DNA of 64,000 nucleotides, taken from JARFQW01 sp963842955. GTDB taxonomy: Bacteria; Pseudomonadota; Gammaproteobacteria; Steroidobacterales; XN24. A model generated the notes under the pieces. The model had not been told where the DNA came from. It ran no database searches and saw nothing but the letters and a program-made list of their open reading frames with translations. Positions 1 through 8,713 of the stretch are shown here, piece after piece (position 1 is the first letter of the stretch; the number at the start of each line of letters is the position of its first letter). The position numbers and the translations under genes are program-made. The DNA is taken from NCBI GenBank assembly GCA_963842955.1, contig CAWJIJ010000007.1:124001-188000 (forward strand). Reading direction: 5' to 3'.

Positions 1-841
1 CCCCCCTCAGGGGGGTGGAAAAAACCGGGCTGCTCACCCGGGCGCTTTGCCCCGGGGAAACCCGGGGAATATCCGTCTCATAGACCTCCGCTATGGCGTA
101 CATGCGGTCAATACGGCCGAGGTCGAGCAGGCCTTCGATACCCGCCAGTTCGCCCTCACGCGCATGCACGTCCACGACCCGTCCGGTCACCGGCGAGCGG
201 ATGTAAGCCCGCTCCCGGCTTGCCTCCGCCCGTGACAGGCTGGTGGTGGCCACGTCGATGCGGGCGGCCGCCACCTTCGCGTTCTCGCCGGCCGCCTCGC
301 AGGCGGCTGCCTGTGCTTCGGCGTCACCCTCGGCCTTTTCGGTTTCCTCTTCGCTGGCCAGCGCCTGGGCAAGCAGCCGGGTCAGCCGCGTGGCTTCCCG
401 GGCTGCGACCCCGGCCCGGACGCAGGTTACCCGGGCGTCCGCCCGGGCGGCTTCCGCCTCCTGGCGGGCCAGGGCAAGGCCAGCCTGTGCCTCCGCGACG
501 CGAGTATCCAGAATCGCAGCGGTGTCCATAACGGCAAGCAGCTGTCCGGCCTCTACGTCATCGCCGATCTCGACATGGAGTTCTTTCACGACGGCACCAG
601 ACAACGCGTCCGGGGTTGAGGCTGCGGCTATCCGAATCACGCCATGCCAGGGCTCGATTCTGCCCAGGGCGGACACGCCCATGGCCGGTACCCCGTTCTC
701 CTGGGACAGGCCAGATGTGGTCCAGAGAAGCAAAGTGGTCGAGAGAGCCAGGGCCATCCCGAGGACGGCGCCGGCAGGAGAGAGCCGGGCGGGCGTCTCC
801 CGCCGCGACATGACCAGCCGCCGGATTTCTCCAGAGAACAT
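1..841 (-). CDS. ABC-exporter periplasmic adaptor (HlyD/DevB-type membrane fusion protein), C-terminus cut by window edge
   Basis: The minus-strand frame is open from an ATG at 841 to the first base of the window. An N-terminal hydrophobic segment (GAVLGMALALSTTLLLW) acts as anchor or signal. A lipoyl/barrel half follows (GAVVKELHVEIGDDVEAGQL), then an Ala/Glu/Arg-rich helical hairpin, then the second half (YIRSPVTGRVVDVHAREGEL). The stretch LGRIDRMYAIAEVYETDI resembles DevB-type adaptors of ABC exporters that span periplasm and outer membrane. Its ATG overlaps the stop of the upstream patatin gene by one base (TGATG), so the two are translationally coupled. Permease and ATPase genes would be expected beyond the left edge; that is inference. 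The transported substrate is unknown. Confidence 0.8.
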   Translation of the reverse strand, partial: MFSGEIRRLVMSRRETPARLSPAGAVLGMALALSTTLLLWTTSGLSQENGVPAMGVSALGRIEPWHGVIRIAAASTPDALSGAVVKELHVEIGDDVEAGQLLAVMDTAAILDTRVAEAQAGLALARQEAEAARADARVTCVRAGVAAREATRLTRLLAQALASEEETEKAEGDAEAQAAACEAAGENAKVAAARIDVATTSLSRAEASRERAYIRSPVTGRVVDVHAREGELAGIEGLLDLGRIDRMYAIAEVYETDIPRVSPGQSARVSSPVFSTPLRG

Positions 842-2775
842 CAAGGCAGTGCTTCCCGTGCCGCGAGATCCCATCCCGCCCGCTCCTTGAGCCAGGGGCC
901 AACGCGTTCCAGCGCATGTTCGTAGCCGGCTTTCACAATGTTGTCGAAAGACTTCACGTCCGTGATGCCGTATTGCCCGACGGGCGGCTCCAGGACCAGG
1001 TCCGCCAGCCGGCGTGTTTCCCGCGCATGAATCAGGCTGCCCACTTCCTGTGCCTTCAGCATGAGGCTCATGATGCCCGGTACTCGCGGTGCGCTGACAA
1101 ACGGCACCCATCGGCCCGCCAGCAGGCGAAGCGCGCCTGGTACTTCGGAATAGCTGACCTCGCGTTCCTTCTGACGGGACAGGTCAACGGCAATAATCGT
1201 GTCGACCGGCTTGTCGCGCATGATGTCGACCGGCAGGTTGTTCAGCACGCCGCCGTCCACCACGAGCTGGCGATTCATCACCGCTGGCGGAAAAACACCG
1301 GGCAAGGCGGTGCTGGCGCGCAGCGCCCGCCAGATGCTGCCCTGCTCATACACCTCCAGTTCGGCCTTGCCGATATTGGTCCCGGTGCAGAAGAACGGGA
1401 TGCAGAAGTCCTCGATGTTTCCGGGCAGCATCGCCCGGGTCAGCCGGCGCATTCTCCGGCCCTTCAGAAGAGACACGACGGGGAGCGTCAGGTCGCCGAA
1501 GGGCTTGCCCCGGACGAACGCCTCCCGGGCCCGCGCAACGATTTCATCAGGGGATATCCCCTGGGCGATGCCCGCCGCGAATACTCCGCCGATGCTGGTC
1601 CCGCCGACCCAGTCAATGGGGATGCCGAACTCCTTCAATGCCCGAAATACGCCGATGTGGGCAAAGCCTCTTGCTCCGCCCCCGCCAAGGACAAGCCCGA
1701 CGCCGCGGCCGGCGGACAGCCGGGCGGCGCGGGCGATATCCTGTGCGTGTCCGGCCCGGATCTGCAGCAAGCCGTCCAGTCGCCTTCCGGACAGCCAGGG
1801 GGCGGCGGCAGAGCGCTCGTCCTGGCCGGGCGGGTGCGCCAGCATGAGCAGTCGGCGGCTGGAGTGCAGGTCGCGCCGCTGCTCCAGCTCCGCCTCCAGC
1901 GCCGAAACGTCGGGCGTGGCTGTGGAGTCCGCTATGAGTACCAGCACGTCGGCGTGGCGCACCGCCAGCCGGCTCCAGTCGTCGGGTTCGGGTCCACCCT
2001 CGAGCAGGACAAACTCATGATGTTCTTCTTCATCGGCCAGCCAGCGGTTGAGCGCCGCCGGGGAAGACGCAGCCCCTGAGTCCAGAAAGTTTTCGGACGC
2101 GTATTGGTCGTGCCCCAGCCGGCGCGTCCGGCCCATGCTGTCCAGGGCCGCGGCGAAATCGTTCGCGGTCTCGTCTACGTGCGCAGCCTTGTGGAGTCTC
2201 AGCACGGCGATGCTGCGAACGCTCCTGACATAGGAGGCACGCCGCGCGGTTCGCTCCTGCAGCCGGTTTGCAACGACCGCGGCAACCCGGAGGGTTGCGG
2301 CGGGATGTTCCCGGCCCAGGTGATCCATGGCCGTACGGTCCAGCTCGAGGACCGTGCTGTCCCGGATTGCACGGACGCCCGCCGATCGGCGCCCTCCGGT
2401 CAGCAGCCCGACTTCGCCGATGCTTTCTCCTGCGCCGAGTTCGGTGACACAGTGGATCCGTTCCGGGTCATCCGCATCCGATATCCAGACCTGGAGTCGC
2501 CCGCGCAGCAGGAAATAAACGGCTTGAGCCGGCTCGCCCTGTCGAAACAGCCACTCTCCGCCCCGGAGCGTGACGGTCCTCAGGTCTCCAGCCAGTGCAT
2601 CGATAGCGTCCGGGCCAACGCCGAAGTAGGCGCAAAGCAGCTGCCGGCGCCGCGTGTTCAGCACCTGGTGTGTTTCAGCATCCTGCGGCTCGGCTGCCGC
2701 GCCGGGCTTCCCGGCGCCGGAGTTCAAGGTGAGAGCCTCCCCTGTTGCGCGCCTGCGTGGCCGGGTGGACGTCAC
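841..2775 (-). CDS. cNMP-binding patatin-like phospholipase (NTE family)
   Basis: 644 residues. Residues about 50-170 form a cyclic-nucleotide-binding-type domain (GGEWLFRQGEPAQAVYFLL, then GESIGEVGLLTGGRRSA). A middle region of about 180 residues precedes the patatin domain from about 357. This carries the oxyanion loop GGGGARG (364-370), the nucleophile motif GTSIGG (Ser394) and DGG (Asp507), giving a complete Ser-Asp dyad. The order cNMP domain, linker, patatin is that of bacterial neuropathy-target-esterase homologues, which hydrolyse (lyso)phospholipids. No signal peptide is visible, so it is probably cytoplasmic or membrane-peripheral. The 3' end is coupled to an export adaptor gene, hinting at a shared envelope-lipid role. 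Whether the cNMP domain still binds nucleotide cannot be judged by eye. Confidence 0.92.
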   Translation of the reverse strand: MTSTRPRRRATGEALTLNSGAGKPGAAAEPQDAETHQVLNTRRRQLLCAYFGVGPDAIDALAGDLRTVTLRGGEWLFRQGEPAQAVYFLLRGRLQVWISDADDPERIHCVTELGAGESIGEVGLLTGGRRSAGVRAIRDSTVLELDRTAMDHLGREHPAATLRVAAVVANRLQERTARRASYVRSVRSIAVLRLHKAAHVDETANDFAAALDSMGRTRRLGHDQYASENFLDSGAASSPAALNRWLADEEEHHEFVLLEGGPEPDDWSRLAVRHADVLVLIADSTATPDVSALEAELEQRRDLHSSRRLLMLAHPPGQDERSAAAPWLSGRRLDGLLQIRAGHAQDIARAARLSAGRGVGLVLGGGGARGFAHIGVFRALKEFGIPIDWVGGTSIGGVFAAGIAQGISPDEIVARAREAFVRGKPFGDLTLPVVSLLKGRRMRRLTRAMLPGNIEDFCIPFFCTGTNIGKAELEVYEQGSIWRALRASTALPGVFPPAVMNRQLVVDGGVLNNLPVDIMRDKPVDTIIAVDLSRQKEREVSYSEVPGALRLLAGRWVPFVSAPRVPGIMSLMLKAQEVGSLIHARETRRLADLVLEPPVGQYGITDVKSFDNIVKAGYEHALERVGPWLKERAGWDLAAREALP

Positions 2776-2907
2776 GCGCGTTCAGTTTCCGGCGGACGCT
2801 CCCGGATGTACCCGGTCTACCCCATCCGGCTAAACTCTCTTCAATGTAGTCGGTTATCGACGGGAAATGTGGGCCAAGATCATCGAGCCAGATCCGGCAA
2901 CGCCTGA

Positions 2908-5055
2908 ATGTCGCCCACTGTGGGCATAGGGCGTTCCCTGTCCTCCCCGGCTGACATCGCGCGGGATTCGGGGCACGATCCCGAACTCATCGACGCGCTC
3001 GCCGAGCGTCTGTATGCGGCCGAGGCTAGTGCAGGTCTGGCCTGGGGCCATCTCCCGGATCCTGCGCGGCGTATCTGGCGGAAGAGGGCGGCCGCGGCCC
3101 TCGAGAGCCTTCGGATTCTGCGCCCCGGCAGGTTTTCGCTCGACGGCGATACCGGGTCCGGTTCGGCCGCGCCGGCCGAAAGTGAATCGGGGCGATTCAT
3201 CGAGGATGCCGAACGCCTCCTGCAGGCGGGTGAGCCCCTCATGGCGTACAACGCCGTCCAGCAAGGGCTGAGCCTGTATCCGAGCCTGATCAGGCTGCGA
3301 CAGCTGGAAGGCTTGTCCCTGGCACGCAGCGGGGCGCTGCGACGGGCCAACAAGGCTCTTCGACGACTCTATGATGAGGGCGTCGCCGACGGCGAGACCC
3401 TCGGCATCCTGGCAAGAACCCACAAGGATTTGGGCCTGGCGGCGTTGCGCGCCGAGGTGCGCGAGCGTCACCTGGCCGCGGCCTTTCGTATCTACGATTT
3501 CGCCTATCGAAATGCCATGGAGTCCGGCAGGGCGGCAGACGCGTACTACAACGGGGTCAATGCCGCTGCCCTCGCGCTGCTTCGCGGCCAGCCGGATCGG
3601 GCCCGGGCGATTGCCCTGGAGGTTCAGGAGCTCTGTACCGCACTGGCAGAGGCCGACCCCGCGGCCCCGGAAGACTACTGGCTGCGTGCCACACTGGCCG
3701 AGAGCGGCCTGATACTCGGTGACATAGAGGCTGCGGGCCGCGAATATGCCGCTGCCGCACGCATCGCCGGCCGGCGCTACGGTGATCTTTCCCGAACCCG
3801 ACAGCAGGCCCGGCTGATCCTGGAGGCGCTTGGCCAGGATACCGGGTGGCTCGAGGCGGCCCTCGCCATACCGCCGGTTCTGCTGTTCTCCGGTCACATG
3901 ATGGACAAGGCAGACCGGGCGCAGCCGCGATTCCCTGCCGAACTCGAGGCCGAGGTCGCGGCGCGAATCCGTGCCGTCGTGGACTCGTTCAAGCCGGCCG
4001 CTGCTTACGGGTCGGCGGCCTGCGGGGCCGACATTCTCTGTCTCGAGGCCGTGGCCGGTGCCGGCGGAGAACTGCATATCGTGCTGCCGTTTCCGGCAGA
4101 GGACTTTCGGCGCGTCTGCGTGGCGTTCCCCGGCCGGGACTGGGGCCAGCGGTTCGACCGCCTGCTGCAAACGGCGGCCTCGGTTCACGTGATCAGCGAT
4201 CATTTCGCGACCGGCAGCGAGTCGACCTTCGAATACGCCAACCTGGTGCTCACGGGTCTGGGCAAGCTGCGGGCCCGCATGCTGGAGACCTCGGCGGCGG
4301 GTCTGGCGGTCTGGGACGGTCATCCCGGGGATGGCCCTGTGGGAACGGCTTCCATGATTCGTACCTGGGAGCGGCACCACGTGGCCACCACAGTCGTTTC
4401 CATGCCTGCAAGCCCCGCAGGGCAAGGCGCCCTTGTCGAGGCGGCCCCTGCCGGGGATGAAAGCCCACGGGTGCCGCCGCCGCCCCGGTCCGCTCCAAGA
4501 CCCGGTTTCACCCACGAGATGAAAGCCATGCTCTTCGCCGACGCCGTGGGTTACTCGAAGCTGACCGAGGACCAGATTCCCGCGTTCATCGAACAGTTCC
4601 TCGGCGACATCGCGCGTCTTCGGCTGGACAGCCCCGACGGGCCGATTCACGTGGAAACTGCCGGCGACGGCCTCTACATGGTGTTCGAACAGGTCGGCGC
4701 GGCGGGCCGTTTCGCCCTCGAATTGAGCCGCATCATTGGCGGCCGGGACTGGCGGGACGCTGGTCTTCCCCCATCCATGGGGATCCGGATTGCCCTGCAC
4801 TGCGGTCCGGTTTTCTGTACCCGCGACCCGATCACCGGCAATCCGATGTATACCGGGCCCCACACCAGCCGCACGGCCCGGATCGAGCCCATTACCCCCG
4901 TGGGCCAGGTGTATGCGAGCGGTGCCTTTGCCGCGGTGGCGACCGCCACGGACGTCAGTGACCTGCGCTTCAGCTACATCGGCCGGGCGCAGCTCGCGAA
5001 AAAGCATGGTTCGCTTGCGCTGTACCACGTGCGCGCGGCCCGGACAGCCGTATAA
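2908..5055 (+). CDS. TPR / SLOG-like Rossmann / class III nucleotide cyclase protein
   Basis: 715 residues, no signal peptide. An in-frame TGA directly precedes the ATG, so this is the furthest possible start; no clear ribosome site is seen. Residues about 1-310 are helical and TPR-like, similar to the TRAFs-binding (DUF4071) architecture. Residues about 325-500 look like a Rossmann nucleotide-sensor fold (LLFSGHMMDKADR, AYGSAACGADILCLEA, LHIVLPFPAEDF). Residues about 535-715 are a class III cyclase homology domain with both metal-binding Asp motifs (AMLFADAVGYSKLTED and ETAGDGLYMVFE). At the usual VNxAAR position it reads HTSRTARIE, so the transition-state Asn appears to be Ser while Arg is kept. 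It may therefore be a weak or regulated cyclase. It diverges from the NTE gene, which itself has a cNMP domain. Confidence 0.82.
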   Translation: MSPTVGIGRSLSSPADIARDSGHDPELIDALAERLYAAEASAGLAWGHLPDPARRIWRKRAAAALESLRILRPGRFSLDGDTGSGSAAPAESESGRFIEDAERLLQAGEPLMAYNAVQQGLSLYPSLIRLRQLEGLSLARSGALRRANKALRRLYDEGVADGETLGILARTHKDLGLAALRAEVRERHLAAAFRIYDFAYRNAMESGRAADAYYNGVNAAALALLRGQPDRARAIALEVQELCTALAEADPAAPEDYWLRATLAESGLILGDIEAAGREYAAAARIAGRRYGDLSRTRQQARLILEALGQDTGWLEAALAIPPVLLFSGHMMDKADRAQPRFPAELEAEVAARIRAVVDSFKPAAAYGSAACGADILCLEAVAGAGGELHIVLPFPAEDFRRVCVAFPGRDWGQRFDRLLQTAASVHVISDHFATGSESTFEYANLVLTGLGKLRARMLETSAAGLAVWDGHPGDGPVGTASMIRTWERHHVATTVVSMPASPAGQGALVEAAPAGDESPRVPPPPRSAPRPGFTHEMKAMLFADAVGYSKLTEDQIPAFIEQFLGDIARLRLDSPDGPIHVETAGDGLYMVFEQVGAAGRFALELSRIIGGRDWRDAGLPPSMGIRIALHCGPVFCTRDPITGNPMYTGPHTSRTARIEPITPVGQVYASGAFAAVATATDVSDLRFSYIGRAQLAKKHGSLALYHVRAARTAV

Positions 5056-5160
5056 AGCGTAACCGGGGCGCTTTCGAAGGCCAGTCCGGTCATTGAATCA
5101 GCGCAGCATCGAAGCCGTACCGCATCTTCCGGGCCCAGCCCGGCGGGTCGGAAAACCACG

Positions 5161-5189
5161 ATGATCGGGCCAGTGCCATCGACTATATT
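5161..5189 (+). promoter_or_regulatory. possible sigma70-type promoter of the porin gene
   Basis: ATGATC, 17 bases, TATATT (-10 at 5184-5189), about 40 bases before the porin ATG. The -10 matches consensus at five of six positions but the -35 at only three. Judged by eye only. Confidence 0.3.
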
Positions 5190-5228
5190 TCGACGAACAG
5201 GTGCCAGGTCGGCGCCGGAGGGAGTCCA

Positions 5229-6545
5229 ATGATCATCAAATACACCGATGCCGCAGGCCGTTCTGGTGTCTCGACCGACGCCCATACTCGCTGGACGATA
5301 TCCCGCCGGGTCATCGCGGGCGCGGCGGCAAGCACTCTCATGCTCGCCCTTGGATCGGGCCAGGCCGTGGCTGCCGACGGCCAGAGCATCGACCTGGGCG
5401 ACCTGAGTCTGAATGTGTATGGCTTTGTCATGGCCGACGCGATCTACGACTTCAAGCGTGTCGATCCCGACTGGAACGACACGCTGCGCGTCTCGACCAT
5501 TCCTACCCGCGGCGAACCCTATGGCGGCGACGGCGAGTTCGTCACCAGTGTCCGCCAGTCCCGGTTCGGCGTGTCGGCCAGCTACCCGACCAGCAACGGC
5601 GACGTGACGGCGCTACTGGAGTTCGAGTGGTTCGGGACCGGCGGCGATGCGGGCCAGACCACGCCGCGTCTTCGCCACGCCTGGGCCACCTGGAAGAACC
5701 TGGGTGCCGGTCAGTACTGGTCCAACTTCATGGACGCCGACGTGTTTCCGAACACGATCGACTACTGGGGTCCGACCGGCATGATCTTCTACCGCAACCA
5801 GCAGATCCGCTACACCTTCGCGGTGGGCGATGACGATGAGTTGGCCTTCTCCCTCGAGGATCCCGGCACCGCCCTGACCGTGGGCCGCTTCCGCGATGAG
5901 TCGACCTGCGAGATCCCCGGCGCGCCCATAGGAAACTGTGACTCGACAATCAATGACATCTTCCAGGCCAAGAACGACGTGCCGGACGTGACGGCGCGTT
6001 ATCGCAGCAACAACGGCTGGGGGCACTGGCAGGTGGCCGGCATCGTTCGCAAGCTCGGCTACGAGCGGCTGGACAACGGCAACAGCGACTACGAGACGGG
6101 CTACGGCCTGAACGCAAGCACGGTTATCAACACCTTCGGCTCGGACCAGCTGAAGCTGCAGGTGGCCTATGGTGACGGCATCGGCAACTACTTCAACGAC
6201 GGCGGCCTGGACCTGGCGCCGGACGACGCCGACCTGGACCGCGCCAGCGCGACCGCAGTCACGATTCTTGGCGTGGTCGCCTACTACGATCATTACTGGA
6301 ACGATCGCTGGTCCAGCACGATCGGCTGGAGCATGACCGAACTCGATGACGAGGACGGCATGGGCGACGAGGAATTCAAGAAAGGCCAGATCGCTTCGAC
6401 GAACCTCCTCTACCGGCCTACGGATCACGTCTTGACCGGTTTCGAATTCAGCTGGGGCCAGCGGGAAGACGTAGACGGCACCGATGGCGACGACTTCCGC
6501 GTCCAGTACTCCCTGAAGGTGGACTTCTCGCTGAAGAACAACTAG
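5229..6545 (+). CDS. DcaP-like outer-membrane porin
   Basis: 438 residues. A long N-region is followed by a signal peptide (VIAGAAASTLMLALGSGQAVA, cleavage near AVA-ADG at about residue 50). The mature start LNVYGFVMADAIYDFKRVD and the later VRQSRFGVSASYP and EFEWFGTGG are characteristic of the DcaP-type trimeric porins of Gram-negative bacteria. The rest alternates short amphipathic strands with acidic turns, as in a beta-barrel. These porins pass small, often anionic or peptide-like solutes; the substrate here is unknown. A strong ribosome site (GGAGGGAG, 5217-5224) supports this ATG. It stands alone and faces the AlkA-like gene convergently. Confidence 0.85.
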   Translation: MIIKYTDAAGRSGVSTDAHTRWTISRRVIAGAAASTLMLALGSGQAVAADGQSIDLGDLSLNVYGFVMADAIYDFKRVDPDWNDTLRVSTIPTRGEPYGGDGEFVTSVRQSRFGVSASYPTSNGDVTALLEFEWFGTGGDAGQTTPRLRHAWATWKNLGAGQYWSNFMDADVFPNTIDYWGPTGMIFYRNQQIRYTFAVGDDDELAFSLEDPGTALTVGRFRDESTCEIPGAPIGNCDSTINDIFQAKNDVPDVTARYRSNNGWGHWQVAGIVRKLGYERLDNGNSDYETGYGLNASTVINTFGSDQLKLQVAYGDGIGNYFNDGGLDLAPDDADLDRASATAVTILGVVAYYDHYWNDRWSSTIGWSMTELDDEDGMGDEEFKKGQIASTNLLYRPTDHVLTGFEFSWGQREDVDGTDGDDFRVQYSLKVDFSLKNN

Positions 6546-6602
6546 CGGAAGAACGCGCCGGGGAGTTTGCCCGGAGCCTCGACTTCGATCGCCTGCGCGC
6601 CG

Positions 6603-7274
6603 TCAGGCAGTCTTCGCGACCGTGCGTCCTTCGCAGAGATAGCCGTGCCAGAGAATACGCGCCGCCACGGCCCGCCAGGGGGACCACGCGGCGGCAATCG
6701 CCAGTTCCTTCTCGCCGGTGGGACGCTCGGGAAGGGCCATGGCCCACTGCAGCGCTTTCTGCAGTGCTAGGTCTCCGGGAGGCCAGACGTCCGGCCGGCG
6801 CATGGCCATCAGAAGATAGACATCCGCGGTCCACCGGCCGATGCCCTTGTGGCGGGTAAGGGCGTCGCGGATTTCATCATCGGAGCGACTCGGCAGGCGG
6901 CGCAGATTCAGGCTTCCCTCGCCACAGGCCCGGGCAAGGCCCACGATGTAGCGGGTCTTCTGTCGCGTGATGCCCACCTCCCTCAGGCCCTCTTCGCCCG
7001 CTTCGATCAGCCGCCCCGGCGATAGCCGCCCAAACCGGCGCTCGATACGCCCGAGGGCCGCCTTGCCTGCCGCGAGGCTGACCTGCTGCTCGAGGATAAT
7101 CTGGACCAGCGTCCGGAACCCGCCGGGCCGTTCCCACAGGGGCGGGGGACCGTGACGGCCAACGATCCGTCTCAGGCTACGATCTCGTCGGGTCAGCCAG
7201 CGGACCCCCTCGGCGAGGCCTTCGGCGTCCAGCCGCCGCGAAGCGAGAGGGGTCTTTCTGTCGCCGGAAGTCAC
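6603..7274 (-). CDS. AlkA-type DNA-3-methyladenine glycosylase (HhH-GPD)
   Basis: 223 residues. It would remove alkylated bases from DNA by N-glycosidic cleavage. Seen: the helix-hairpin-helix segment TRHKGIGRWTADVYLLMAMR followed by RPDVWPPGDLAL, which places the catalytic Asp at the standard GPD position. The upstream part (LVQIILEQQVSLAAGKAAL, VGITRQKTRYIVGLA) is also typical. It is shorter than E. coli AlkA (282 residues) and lacks that protein's N-terminal extra domain, like the compact AlkA/MAG-type enzymes. The SRPBCC gene lies upstream on the same strand, 88 bases away. Confidence 0.88.
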   Translation of the reverse strand: MTSGDRKTPLASRRLDAEGLAEGVRWLTRRDRSLRRIVGRHGPPPLWERPGGFRTLVQIILEQQVSLAAGKAALGRIERRFGRLSPGRLIEAGEEGLREVGITRQKTRYIVGLARACGEGSLNLRRLPSRSDDEIRDALTRHKGIGRWTADVYLLMAMRRPDVWPPGDLALQKALQWAMALPERPTGEKELAIAAAWSPWRAVAARILWHGYLCEGRTVAKTA

Positions 7275-7362
7275 GAATACAGGCCCGTCTTTTCTTGTGG
7301 GACGGCAGTTTATCGCGCCCGGGCAAGGGCGGCCCGGGCCGCCAGGAAGTGGCTCGGGTCGG

Positions 7363-7794
7363 CTAGCCGATCCCGGCGGCGCGCCGCTCCGCCTGTGCTG
7401 CGGTGTGCAGCGCGGCTTCCCGGACCTTGGTGGCCCAGGACTCGGCCTCGGGCTCCTCGCCCGAACGGGAGCGCCAGTTCATGGTGTGCTCAAGCAGGAC
7501 CCGGCCCTCGTCTTCAATGACCTGGTTAATCAAGAAGCCTGTGAACTCGGGATCGTCCAGCAGCACGAAGCAGACCGTGCGGGTCGACGGTGTCCAGGAT
7601 ACGCGCTCCTTGATCCGCCGGTCCCCGTCGAGCTCGACGGTACGCACGAGGCATTGCGGGTCGCCCATTTCCTCGACCGTGGCGCCGTGGACACCCGGAA
7701 CATAGCGCTCGGGGTGCTGGATCTTGTCCACCAGGAACTCCCAGACTACATGGGCCGGCGCCTGGACCTCGACACGATGAGTACACAATGGCAT
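7363..7794 (-). CDS. SRPBCC-fold protein (AtaL/DUF1857-like)
   Basis: 143 residues, no signal peptide. The start VEVQAPAHVVWEFLVDKIQH is the usual SRPBCC/START-like first strand and helix. RRIKERVSWTPSTRTVCFVL and the long C-terminal helix (AESWATKVREAALHTAAQAE) complete the hydrophobic-cavity fold. The LDDPEFTGFLINQV segment suggests the DUF1857/AtaL group, with moderate certainty. Members bind small hydrophobic ligands; none can be predicted here. It is divergent from the potassium channel gene and may be co-transcribed with the AlkA-like gene downstream. Confidence 0.65.
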   Translation of the reverse strand: MPLCTHRVEVQAPAHVVWEFLVDKIQHPERYVPGVHGATVEEMGDPQCLVRTVELDGDRRIKERVSWTPSTRTVCFVLLDDPEFTGFLINQVIEDEGRVLLEHTMNWRSRSGEEPEAESWATKVREAALHTAAQAERRAAGIG

Positions 7795-7966
7795 GAGGGC
7801 AAACCTGTTCTAAGGAAATCCAGACCGGAATCGCATTCCTCGGGGGCCCTGTAGCCTAGCGCCTCTGGCTGCCGGCCTCCAGCATGATCAACCCGGCCGG
7901 GATTGATTGCAGACGCCATGCGATGCATCGTGGCCAAAGTCTGGCCGCGAGAATCCTGGAGAGCCG

Positions 7967-8695
7967 ATGCCACACCAAGGGAAGCCGAAGGCGCCGATCG
8001 CCGCCATCCTGGCCATCGGCAAGGACCGTGAAAGGAAGGGATACTTCGTTCTCTGCGTGTTGCTTGCGGCGTTACTGGTCCTGGCCCTGGCTGTTCCCGA
8101 AACGCCCTGGAGCCAGACGCTGATCGATCTGATTTTTGTTTTCACGCTGATTTCCGCCGGATACTCGGTTGCCGACAGCCGGGGCATGTCGATTTGCGTG
8201 CTCGGGTTGGGCCTGCTCCTGGTCGTGCTTGCAGTGCCGAGCGCCCTGGCGACTTCCCCCGTGTGGGACTTGCCTGCCCGGATTGCGGCGGCCGTGTTTC
8301 TTGTCACTGTAACCGTCTCCCTGCTCGTGGACGTGGTCACCGGAGGGCATGGCCGGGGTGTCAGCCCGGGTCTTATCGCAGGGGCCACGGCCGTCTATCT
8401 CATGATCGGCCTGACCTATTCGAGTTTCTACACGGTCGCCTACCTCATCGACCCGGAGGCCTTTCGGGGGGCTATTCTGTCGGACACCGGCTCGCGGCCC
8501 CACGATATGCTGTACTTCAGCTTCGTGACCCTGTCCACGCTGGGCTATGGCGACATCACACCCACGAACGGGCTTTCGCAAATGCTGTCGATAACCGAAG
8601 CCCTGGCGGGTCAGCTGTACCTGACGATCCTCGTGGCTCGGCTGGTCGGCATGCACATCGCCGAGGGGCCGCCCCACAAGTCAGACGGACCCTGA
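7967..8695 (+). CDS. potassium channel family membrane protein
   Basis: 242 residues from the ATG at 7967, which has a GGAGAG ribosome site; the frame is open 20 codons further upstream, but that extension looks non-coding. Six hydrophobic segments are visible (GYFVLCVLLAALLVLALAVP and five more). A pore loop with the selectivity filter STLGYGDITP lies between segments five and six. There is no Arg-rich voltage sensor and no C-terminal RCK domain. The filter reads TLGYGD rather than TVGYGD, a common variant. It probably conducts K+ across the inner membrane. The PlpD-like gene follows after 18 bases, so the two may be co-transcribed. Confidence 0.8.
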   Translation: MPHQGKPKAPIAAILAIGKDRERKGYFVLCVLLAALLVLALAVPETPWSQTLIDLIFVFTLISAGYSVADSRGMSICVLGLGLLLVVLAVPSALATSPVWDLPARIAAAVFLVTVTVSLLVDVVTGGHGRGVSPGLIAGATAVYLMIGLTYSSFYTVAYLIDPEAFRGAILSDTGSRPHDMLYFSFVTLSTLGYGDITPTNGLSQMLSITEALAGQLYLTILVARLVGMHIAEGPPHKSDGP

Positions 8696-8713
8696 GACAG
8701 GACGGGCGCCGCA

